Below, in pieces: positions 35,969-46,900 of a stretch of 64,000 nucleotides of DNA (position 1 is the stretch's first letter; every line of letters starts with the position of its first letter). A program made the position numbers and the translations under genes. The notes beneath the pieces were generated by a model that saw nothing but the letters and a program-made list of their open reading frames with translations, ran no database searches and was not told where the DNA came from. Source of the stretch: Danio rerio (Eukaryota; Chordata; Actinopteri; Cypriniformes; Danionidae); the NCBI RefSeq assembly GCF_049306965.1, contig NC_133194.1, positions 8,004,501-8,068,500 on the forward strand. Reading direction: 5' to 3'.

Positions 35969-36242
35969 AAGAATTGATCACCCAAAAATGATAATTCAGT
36001 CGTCCTTTACTTTTTTATTCTATATCAGAAGAGTTTTTTGTTCTGTTGAGCAGAAAAGAAGATATTTTGAAGAATGTTGGAAATCCGCAACCACTGACAT
36101 CCATTGGAAGAAAAACACACTGAAGTCAATAGTTTCAACATTCTTCAATAAATCTTTTTTGTGTTCAAGAGAGAAAAAAACTTTTTAAAAAATTGATTAA
36201 ATGAAGACAGAATTTACATTTTTGGGTGAACTATCCCTTTAA
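35969..36242. mobile_element. Angel-like foldback MITE
   Basis: It runs from TTGATCACCCAAAAATGATA to TTTGGGTGAACTATCCCTTT, with the internal arms GAAGAATGTTGGAAATCC and GTTTCAACATTCTTCAATA. Confidence 0.75.
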
Positions 36243-36495
36243 GGCAATTTTAACAAAAATTAGAGGTCAAAACAAGAAAAAATTAAAGAGATCATACAGA
36301 GATCAACATTAAAAGTAAGATTACCATTTACAATAAAATCAGTTTCCAACAGTGGAGTTGATTTTCATTTAATGACAATTTTAAAAGTAATAATGAAAAG
36401 GAATTAGCAACAGATTTTCCACAAGTTCACCAAAAGAAGAAAAAATGTAGGGCGAGGACTTGGTTAAGTGATTGATGAATTGTTACTTGGATTTT

Positions 36496-37106
36496 GAGAC
36501 GGCGGCACTAAAACCAGCAAAAACAATAAATAAATAAACTCGCAAATATATAAATTAAATACAAATACAAATAAATACATAAATACAAAATTTACTGCAT
36601 AACTAAAATAATAAGTAAATATGCAAATAAATAAATAAAAGTATTTAAAAATCTATATATTCCTGCATAAATAATATGCTAAAGAGACGGTGTCTGTCAA
36701 TCATCAGAAGGCGGTCTTTCACCATTATTGGTTGATCGGCAGAAAAATTTAGCAATCGATTTTTTTTTTACCGTCTCCTGACACTTGACAGACAGCCTCA
36801 CATTAGCATGTTGAGCTGAGGAGAAGTAAATACAGAACTGCATTTACGAATGAATAAACATTTGAAAAATAAACTTTCAGTTTAGCATTTTATCATTTCC
36901 CCAACATTCATGTAATTCATTTAATTATTTACCTTCCTACATTATTAATTATTTATATATTTATATTTATAGAAGAATGTGTGGATTTTTATATACTTTT
37001 TGCATAATTACTCAATGCTTTATTTATGCAGGTATTTATGGATTTATTCACTCATTTATTTATATATTTGCGTATTTATTTATAGTTTCTGCTGGTTTCG
37101 TCCTCC
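36496..37106. mobile_element. Foldback element with (AATAAATA)-rich subterminal arms
   Basis: GGCACTAAAACCAGCAAAAA at the left pairs with TTTCTGCTGGTTTCGTCC at the right; both continue into mirrored AAATAAATA runs. An inner pair is ATGCTAAAGAGACGGTGTCT against GACAGACAGCCTCACATTAG. No coding content. Confidence 0.6.
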
Positions 37107-37899
37107 ATATGCACTCAAAGTTTAACTAAATCTGTCAAAAACATTTGAAAAAATGAAACATGCCCTGATAATTTGTTAGAAAAAAAATCTTTCAAGCATT
37201 AAGAAACTTATGTATTTTTTATTGTATTTCAAGCTGACTTTAAACCAGCCAATGGAACATTGTGAGCAAGCTGGAGGACCAACAAACCAGAACATTCTGA
37301 CTCCAACTTAATTTCTTTCGCATCAGCCAAATTAGTAGGTGTTTTTAAGTTGTGAAATAAACAGGAAAAATTAAAGCATAGCTCGTTAGAGTTTTGATTT
37401 TCTCTCCAAACAAACATTCAGTGCTGCAAATGTACTTCAAATTGTTGAAATGCACGAGACATGCAGAAGTTGCATGGGGATTTTTTGTGCGCGCTATAAA
37501 TAGGCATCAAAACAAAAGCAGCGATCCTGCGCCAAATCACTCTGAGACTCACAGAAACACCGAGCAAACAGCCCAGAGCCCTCAGTCAACTTCTCACATC
37601 TGCCATAAACATTCATTTCATACGCATGCCAAGATAAAAAAGAAAGGGAAGCGAACAGCGTCGCGATTTTATTGTTTTCATAAGGGTTGCATGCTTGTTT
37701 CGCTGCAATGACAGCTTATTTTGCATGTTGCAATCTAATGAGAATGTTAATAACAAATGCGTGGACAATCTTAAAAAAGGGGAGGCCGAAAAGGCACAAA
37801 AGCATCCATTAATTATATGAGGGCTTCCTCAAGCAGCCTCCATTAAAATGTCAGCTTTTGTTATGCACGCAAAGAAAGAAGCACTCTCCAAAAGAGCTA

Positions 37900-38400
37900 T
37901 GCAACATGTAAACTTCCGCTTGCAAACAATAATGCCCCTATGCCTCCGTCCCTCTCTCGGTTAGTCTCGCTGAGAAAATAAAAAAGGAAAAAAAACTCGA
38001 GGATAAAAAAAACGAAGAGAGGAAAAAAAACGTCGACGCCAATGCGAGAGAGACGCAGCTTCATGCAGACTTCCGGCTGGCGAGACAGGGGGAGAAGCGC
38101 CCGCGTGAGTTGCTCAAATTTGGAGAAATAATTGACAATTGACTCATAACTCTGTGTTAATTACCGGTGCTGGCGATTCCCTTTCAACCCTCAGGGCTCC
38201 TCCGGGCCGGGACAGTTCGGAAACTTCGTCCAAATCCGCCCGAACCCCTTGGATTCACCGATTTTTTTCCCTCAATTTTTTTCTATTTTTTTCTCTCGCG
38301 AAGGGCTGTCCGACTCCGCTCGACTACACTTCCTGTGGATGAGGTCAAAATTTTAACTAGCTTGCCGCCAAAACCACTTCCGCTATGTGAGGTCAATTAT
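37900..38400 (-). promoter_or_regulatory. znf384l: znf384l promoter and probable noncoding first exon
   Basis: This is the only CpG-rich stretch between the znf384l start codon and kifc1. On the minus strand it carries two ETS-type cores: ACAGGAAGTG (38327-38336) and AGCGGAAGTGG (38374-38384). A plausible donor, GCACCG|GTAATT, lies at 38165/38164, which would give a noncoding exon of roughly 165-200 nt joined to the acceptor at 32400. The transcription start is not defined by the sequence; exon placement is inference. Confidence 0.5.
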
Positions 38401-38751
38401 GTTTCATGAACACAAATAAAGGTTCGTTTGATTGATTGTGGGATTGTTTCATACTTATAAAATGTATGGAAATATCACTCATCTTAATATATGAAATAGA
38501 CATCAACATATTGTTACCTTCTTCAAAATGATAGTTTTTGGCGATAACATTATGGTGTCTGATGTCAAAAAATATGTATAATTTTATACATTGAAAATAT
38601 TAAATGCAAGTGTTTACTGTTTCAAATAACTTTTATGAAAATAAAATCTCTATATAAGCTATAATATTCGATGCAACGGATATTTACGTAAATTTAAAAA
38701 CAACTACTTGACTTTCAGACCTATACCAATTCAAAATAAAATAAAATAAAG

Positions 38752-39082
38752 TTCATTCATTCATTTTCTTTCAGCTTAGTCCCTTTATTAATCAGCGGTC
38801 GCCACAGCGGAATGAACCGCCATTTTATTCAGCAAATGTTTTACACAGCGGAACCCAGAACTGGGAAACATCCATATTACACACTCATTCACACACATAC
38901 ATTATGGCCAATTTAGTTTATTCAATTCACCTATAGCGCATGTCTTTGGACTGTGGGGGAAACTGGAGCACCTGGAGAGCACATGCAGACAACATAAATG
39001 CCAACTGACCCAGCTCGGACTCAAACCAGTGACCTTCTTGCTGCGAGGTGATTGTGCTAACCACTGAGCCACCATGTCGCAT
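38752..39082 (-). mobile_element. DANA SINE, near full length
   Basis: Reading the minus strand: a tRNA-like head (GGTGGCTCAGTGGTTAGCAC, then a B-box-like GGTTTGAGTCC), the body (CTCCAGGTGCTCCAGTTTCC, GATGTTTCCCAGTTCTGGG) and the tail TTAATAAAGGGACTAAGC with (AATG)n. It lies between the divergent znf384l and kifc1 promoters. Confidence 0.92.
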
Positions 39083-39089
39083 AAATTAT

Positions 39090-40355
39090 CATTTTAAACC
39101 TTTTGCTGTCAAGTAGACAAAGCATAGTAGTTCAAAGGATATTGGCAAAGTATAAAGTTTTTAATATTATGGTACATTTATTGAAATGTGTTTAATTTAA
39201 TAATATGTGATAAATTAATATTCTACAAATGTAAATGTGTAATTTTGTAAAGTACTATTTTAATACTAATATAGTCGTAGAATAGAATAAGATATATGGG
39301 GAAACATTAATTGCTCCAGTGATTGAAATTATGTAAACACTATGTATAAAATATATATATTTTTGAGCTTAATATTTGTATTACAGTAAACTGCTGTTTG
39401 TTCTCTATCATACTTAATATCCTGTAATCCACTCTATTAAAGACAGATATGCAAAGAACAAAAAGAATGTATGTCTGTGTTTCTGTTTTATATACATTTA
39501 ATAAGCAGAATATTGAATCTGAAATGCTGAATTGTCAGAGTGGTAGGATTTATCATAGATCAATGTGAAGATACAAATAGATATTACAAATGTACAAACC
39601 CGAAGAATATTTTACAAAAAATAAAAATTGGCGATGGAAAATATGGAGACTGGCCATCCAGACATGGGATCAGAGGGTTGGGGCCAATAACTATAAAAAA
39701 AGTTATATATTTATAATTAAAAGTTACATCATTATTTTTTAATTATTAGATTATTTTACTATCAAATAGACAAAAATTTGTGGTTCAATTAATATTGACG
39801 GTTAATTTAAGGAAATGTCTTTGCATTCATTAAATTGATGGAAAAACTAATCTTGTACTAATTTTATTGTGTAATTTGATTATGTACTATTTTAATAATT
39901 TTAACACTATAATAATCAGATTCTACAGATTAAGACATATGGGGAAACTAATTAAAAGCTTATTACACATTAAGTGGTCAGATGCTTGAAAAACTCTTTT
40001 CAAAATTGATGTTTTTATTGAGCTTCATATTTATGTTGCAGTCTGTTATTTTTTCTTTATATAATGCATTTTACTTTTTCATTCTTAATTCCCAATAATT
40101 AACCGATTCAAGTCAGATATGCAAAAGAAAAATAAATAATATGCCAGTCCTGTCTGAGCTTCTGTGTTTAATAAGCAGCATATTATATAGAGCAGGCTGT
40201 TGTTAGAAGGATATGATTTTTAGTAGGTCAAAGTTAAAATTGATATTTAAAATGTACAAACCCGTCAAAGTATTTACATTTTACAAACAAATAAATAAAA
40301 TTGGCGATGAAAAATGTGGAAACTGGATTTCTGGGTCTGGAGCTGAAGGACTGTT
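39090..40355. repeat. Diverged tandem duplication upstream of kifc1
   Basis: Two units of about 600 bp (about 39090-39690 and 39725-40355) share a colinear set of words: TGTACTATTTTAATA-like, ATATGGGGAAAC, TTGAGCTT, AGATATGCAAA, TTTAATAAGCAG, AATGTACAAACCCG, ATTTTACAAA and TTGGCGATG. They are much diverged and indel-rich. No coding frame runs through either. The second unit ends about 45 bp before the first CCAAT box of kifc1. Confidence 0.75.
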
Positions 40356-40397
40356 TCTCTGCCCACGTTGGGCGTGGTTACTGTTTACTTTGTATTG

Positions 40398-40461
40398 ATT
40401 GGATACAATCCGACCAATGAGCGGCCAGACTGAGAAGCTACACACACATTTTCAATTTGAA
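40398..40461 (+). promoter_or_regulatory. kifc1: kifc1 promoter: two CCAAT boxes and a CHR-like element
   Basis: ATTGG (inverted CCAAT, 40398-40402) and CCAAT (40414-40418) are followed by TTTGAA (40456-40461). CCAAT boxes bound by NF-Y plus a CHR (TTTGAA) bound by the DREAM/MuvB complex are the known signature of G2/M genes, which fits a mitotic kinesin. The first exon should start just downstream and ends at the donor 40546/40547 (AAATAAG|GTATGT). Confidence 0.6.
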
Positions 40462-40927
40462 ATCTAAACGGCTACGAGAGATTTGTTTTGCGCTGGTTGT
40501 GTATTTTGTGTTTTCCATAACTGTATTTCTCAGATCTGCAAATAAGGTATGTTTAATTCATTTATTTATATACACTATCCGTAATCATGAGAATGAAGGA
40601 ATTGATGTGGATAAAGCGTGTTGTGTAAATATGCGCGTTTTTTTAAAAGTTAAGTTGCATGAATGACGTCGGCTAACCTCCGATGTTTTCAGTAACGTTA
40701 CGTTAATGTTCACTGTACGTTTATTTTGCTTCACGTTAAGCTTGTTTTTCGGTAATTTTGGGATTTGTTGTATGCACTATTATGGACTAATTTAGTTTTA
40801 AACCAACGTTAACTAACCATTTTAATATTTTATGCTTTTTACTTCTTAAGTCTAATTAACGTTTATCTTTGTAATATTTTCCAACTATTATTTTGGGTTT
40901 GACTTCAAGAAGAACTGAAAAAGCTCC

Positions 40928-40939
40928 ATGAACAAAGAG
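40928..40939 (+). CDS. kifc1: kifc1 start exon: four codons
   Basis: The exon (about 40910-40939) holds ATG AAC AAA GAG and then a GT donor. It joins in phase 0 to AACACATCTCG at 41800, giving MNKENTSRLP. No in-frame ATG precedes it in the exon. The next in-frame Met would be residue 12. Confidence 0.75.
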
Positions 40940-43900
40940 GTGAGAAATATAAACATTTGGAAATACAGGCTAAACAAGTCATGATTGGTGTAAAGTTGGT
41001 TTTATATTTGCACATTCTGACTTTCTGCTTATATAATATAATTTCAGAAAAATATTCTTTGCAAATTTTAAAAAGGGGAATCATATTAACAGTCGATGAC
41101 TATCAAACCACAACATTGTTCACAGTCAATTAAATAGTTCTACTGTTTTGAGATCATATTTGCACTATTTCATACTAACTATTCAAGTTACCATGGTAAA
41201 CAATATAAAGGACAGTGTCACAAATCGTTACTTTGTTCAAAATTAAACAAATGTGCGAATATAAAATCAACTTTACCTGCTTGATGTTTATGGGCTAAGC
41301 TACTTGTCACTTCTGTCCAGTTTAGTAAATATTATGTAAATTAAAGTATTTTAAATGCTATAAATATGAAGAATATATAAATATTATCCTCCACATTATA
41401 TATTACCTTATACAATTTAGGTCGGTTTTTATACAAAAAAAGTTCAAACCAAATCTTAAATGATATTGATTGTAACTTTATTTGATTTAAATAAGATTTG
41501 CTTTAAAATGAGATATGACACTTAATGCTGCCTGCTAAAATAAGAATAAGACTGCTAAAAATTACAGGCCATGTCTTTAAAAATCCAATTATTGTTTGTT
41601 TGTATAGAAACAGACAGAAAGTTCAATGGGGTAATTTGACCTTAAAATGTAAATGGAGTGTAATATTTAGAATGTTCTGTGAATATAATTTTTCACTACA
41701 ACTCTTTTAGCCTTGTTACATGTTTCTAAAATGTCTTTGCTGTTGTGTGTGTATCTTTAAAACACTATTTATTCTTATTATCATGTTTTTTTTCTGCAGA
41801 ACACATCTCGTCTCCCTGTTATGTCAGGGAAACGTGCTCACACCAACAGCACTGATGGGGAACAACAACAGCCTGCGCAGGTTTGTTTTAGTTAAATTTA
41901 GATTTCCTTATTTTGCACCTGCATTGTTCAATCTTTGCATGCATTAGCACACATCCTTTTTTAATATAGTGATTTTAAAAAACATATTTTTGTTTCTGCA
42001 GAAAAAGATGCGCAAGGTGGAGGTAGAGCCTTCTCAGAGGTTCAGGCCTGCCGCAAGTGTTGCACCCCCAAGACGTCCTGTAGCAGTCAAAGCTCCTGGT
42101 AATTACATAGAAGTTTTAACATCTTGTTTTTACATTTGATGGAGATTTGATTAAAATCATTAATGGGGATTGCATGTTGTCTCTCTTCTTATAGTCAAAC
42201 CTCTACGTCCAACTGGAGCTGCAACAGTGGCTGCTGCTCCTGCAAGAGGTATTGCAAAACAAGGGCAAACTTTAACTGCTCAGAAACACAAGCAAACACA
42301 CCTTGATTAATGTTTAAAAATGATCACTTTACATAATTATATCCTATTTTTTATGTCTTAATAATTTTAATTCATTTTTAATATTAATATTTGATTTTAT
42401 AAATATCAGTTAAGTCATTTATAGCTGCATTTAAATATGCCAAATTAACACCAGCATTATCTTTGCATCAAGGTGACCAGAGAAGACCAGTTGCAGCAGT
42501 CGCTAAAGGTAAATAAAACATGGGTAAAGGACAATATGCTTAGTTTTTCTTGTCTGCATCAAATTATTATAACAGTTTTTTTATTTTTTACATAGAAAAG
42601 CACATTGAATGTAAGTAATATTTCAAAGAAAATTTGTAAAAGTGTCGAAACATTGGTAAAACAGTTTGATCATCACCATTCAGTATAACAAACAAAAAAA
42701 ATGAAGTGATCATCCTAATATCTAAAAAATGATTGTTTTGAGGCTGCAGTGTGATTCGTAAGAGGCTTTAAAATGTCAAATGTGTTATTAAATCTCATTC
42801 TTGGTATACTCTTTATATATAAATATACTCTTTTGGTATAGTACAGTTTTGATTGATTTCCTAATAGGTGTACTCTGTAAATCATCCTTTTTTTGCTATA
42901 TATTTTGTTACTTTTTAAGCTGTCGAACATTTGTGCCAAATTATTTTTCTTTTTAAATGTCATTCTGGTTTATGATGTTACAGTTAATTTACTAATTGAT
43001 CATTTCTCCAATTTCAGCCACTGCAGCTGTGTCTCGAAGGCCAGGATGGGACCTGAAAGGCAAAGTCAGCGACATGGAGGCCAAAGTTCAGAACTATCAG
43101 AGCAAAGTAAAAACTGTAAATCAGGAAAACGAGTGTCTGAAAGACTCCATAGCCAAAGTCCAAAGACGCACCGCTGATATTGAACAGGAGAATAATGGTC
43201 TCAGAAGGCGTCTTGGGTGAGTTTGATAATAACTTCATAAGGATTAAAAAAAAAAATCTTATTTGTCTAATAATATTTCTGATTCTGTTGAAGCGATTGT
43301 GAAAAGGAGCTGGTGAAGCTGGCCACAGTAAAAGATGACCTGGAGCACACCACCAAAGAGAGAGATGGCCTTCAGAAAGACCTCAGCAAGCTGACAGAGG
43401 AGCACAAGGTTTTGGAAGGACTCCGAGATCATTTAGAGTCTGAGCTTCGCAACATACAGGTACACATCTGTCCCATTGTGAGGTGGATGTCTGGTTTGGG
43501 AATCTTCTAATCAAAACAACTGAAACCAAATCAGATTATAAGGTTGTGCTACAAATGATCCATTTACATAGTCAAAACTGAATGAGAGGTACGGTTGGCT
43601 TGTGCTTTTATTATGCATCATACTAGCAATGGTATGCATAGGATTTTAAGATTATATTAGTATTGCAAACTTATTCAGGGGCGAAACACTTGAAAGCACT
43701 GTGTTTTTCTTCCAGATTTTGTCTTTTTATTGTGTGCACTACAAAAATATTCAAAACATTTGTATTATTGCTCAAAGACTTCTTTAGAGTTTTTTTTTTT
43801 TTGGAGAGGGGTTATTCATGGTCCATTAGTAAAGTAGTTTTTTTATTCTAGTAAGTTGTCAAAGTGACATTGTGGCTAAATGGTAAGCATGGTTTCCTCA

Positions 43901-46900
43901 CAGCAAGAGGGTAAGTCCTGGCTGGACCAGAAAGCCTTTCCATGTGAAGTTTGCATGTTCTCTCCATGTCTGCGTTTTGGCATCAATTTTGACTTCTTAA
44001 ATACAATTAATCTGCTGTGTTTCTCAGACTCAGCTGGCCATTCAGACCTCTGCGTTGGGCCGGTGTCAAGACAGTTTGAAGGAGAGCCAAGAACTGGCCA
44101 GGAACCTTGAGGAAACGGTGGCCCGTCAACGAGAAGAACTCCATCTCGGAGAAATGGAGCGAAGGAAACTCCACAACACCATTCAAGAGCTCAAAGTAAG
44201 AGAATGACGAGGATGTTATTTCTAGAGCAATATAAACTGATGTGTTAAAATATTAGAATGTACGACATGAGAAAAAGACTGTAAATAGTCGGGCCCCCAT
44301 GATCCTTTGCGCAGTGAAGTTGCTTGGTGTTGCATTTCATTTGGAGGGACTGATCCTTGTGCCCTAATCTCTTCGAAACGGTCACTCTGGAGGGAAATCC
44401 TTCAGAAGGAAGACATACATTGTACTGTTGATTCAGTGTCGACACCTTGTGGACAAAATAAGAATTGCAATGCTATTCAAGCTGTATGTTCAGGCTGAGA
44501 GTGTGTACACGTTGTGTGTACAGTACTAGACTTTCATAAATACCTTAATTAATCTTCACCTTTCACCTTTTTAGGGAAATATCCGAGTGTTTTGTAGGGT
44601 TCGGCCGCTGCTGACAGGAAATCAGTCTGATATTCTGCACATCCAGCTGCCTCCCCATGACAACAAGGCTCTCACTCTTGCCAAAATGGAAGAGGTAAAT
44701 GACACCTGCCATGTTCCTGGGGCCTGGACCATGAAGCCAGTTTCCATTTAGTTTGCACCTATTCTGGGTTTTGGGTATCATGAAGATAGCTCAGCTCGGC
44801 GGCTTCATATGCCTTGACAAGAAAGAGTGATTAAAGTTAAAGTGCCTTCATGTTACCTTAAGTTAGAATTAGAACTTTATTGTCATTGTAGTATCATACA
44901 ACAGAATTAGTTTGTTAGCTTTTAGACACCAACAGCAAAAAAATATATAGGACAAATAAACAAAAGTATCACCAATAAACCAAACACAAGATTGGTGTAA
45001 ACTAAACTGAAATTTAACTAGCTAGCCAGCTAATCCAGCTTTATGGTACATCCCTCTGGTGTCGTTGTCCTAAAATGTGACTGTAAGTCCTGCTTCTCTT
45101 CCTCAGTCTCACACAGGTCGCACCACTGACACACAGAAGAGCTATAACTTCAGCTTCGACCGTGTGTTTGGTCCTCGTTCTTCTCAGAGTGAGGTTTTTG
45201 AAGAGATTTCCCTGCTGGTGCAGTCTGCTCTGGATGGATACAACGTTTGTTGCTTTGCTTACGGCCAAACTGGCAGCGGGAAGACCTTTACTATGGAGGG
45301 GGGTGAACAGGAGGAATTGTGGGGGGTCATTCCACGCGCTGTCCAGCAAATCTTTAAATCCGCCAAAGCACTCAGTGAGCAAGGCTGGCAGGTACGGCCT
45401 ACAGATGCTCGTATGACTCAAAAAAACTAGTTGATCAGCTTTCTTGTTTGATAGAATTTCTTTTCAGACGTGTAAATGTTATTGTTTGGTCTCCTCATGG
45501 TTTGTTTCTGTGTTTTTAGTACTCTTTCACTGCCAGCTTTGTGGAGATCTACAATGAGACACTTCGAGATCTTCTCTACAAAGGCAAACCAAACAAGAGA
45601 CCTGAGCACGAGATCAGGAAGGTGTCCAACAATGAGATCACTGTTACCAACCTGACCTACCAAAAAGTCAACAATGAGGATGAGGTACTGTGAAAAATGT
45701 GGTTTTTGTTCCCCACCATAATTTTTGTGATGGTATTTATCCAATTTTAAGGGGATAGATAAATTAATTAATACTTGTTTAGTTGAACACAAAAGAAGAT
45801 ATTTTGAGGAATGTTGAAAACTTGATGTTCAAAGTAGGAAAAACATATAATATGGAAGTCTATGGTTACTGGTTTCCAACATATTCCAAAATATATTTTC
45901 TGTTCATGAGAACAAAGAAAGTGTCAAGGGTGAAGAACTGATGGCAGATATTTTATGTTGGATGAACTATCCCTTTAATTTAATTTTTTTTTTGTTATAT
46001 TTTGTAAGGTATGATTGTTCTATCATCAATTTGCATTTATTTTAAATTGTATTATTATTCCTATTGGTCACATATCATAATAATTCACTAGTTTACTTAA
46101 TATTGCATTAAGAAAAAAATTATACCAACAATTTCCTTATTTTTTTTTTTTTACTCTGAGTAATCTAAATACTTTTTTGTTCATACATGCTTGTTGCACT
46201 GACATGCCACTTTTTTCCCCTCATCTGTCAGGTGCACAACTTGATCATGTTGGCCAACCAGAACCGCTCCACAGCCCGCACGTGCATGAACGATCACTCC
46301 TCACGTTCTCACTCTGTGTTCCAGCTAGACATAGAAGGGGAAAACACAGCCAGAGACTCCAAGTGCAAGTGTAAGAATGACATGCTACCTGCAGATGCAA
46401 AAACTGACCGATGAACTAGTTTCTAAAAGGGAGTAATCATTGTATTTTAACATGTTATAGGACATTGTTGACCTCATTTTTATGAGTTTCTTTTGTTGAA
46501 CACAAAACAAGATATTCTGAAAAATTTTAGGGGGAAAAACTGCATCTGACATCCATATTAGGAAAAAAAATACTGTGGAAGTCAATGGCTGTTTTTTTCC
46601 AACATTCTTCACATACTGAAGAATGTTGGAAAAAAACAGCCATTGACTTCCACAGTCAATGAGAAGAAAAGAAAATTCTTTCTTGAAACGAGCGCAAGAT
46701 GAGTAAAGGATGGCAGAAATTTTTATAAAAATTATTTTTATTTTTAAATTTTTATTTTTATTCTTCCTTGGGCGAAAAAAATACAATTATTAAATCAAGA
46801 TTTTTGTTTCTCCATTAAAAGTCTATTTACCCAACATGCTCATAAAGAGATCAAAAATAAATCTGTATGAATTAAACCATTCAATACAAGTCTTCATAAG

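Noticed and set aside
40457-40666. 69-codon frame at the kifc1 promoter, a possible alternative start
   Set aside because: It reads through the exon 1 donor, ends in the intron and does not join any kifc1 exon in frame.
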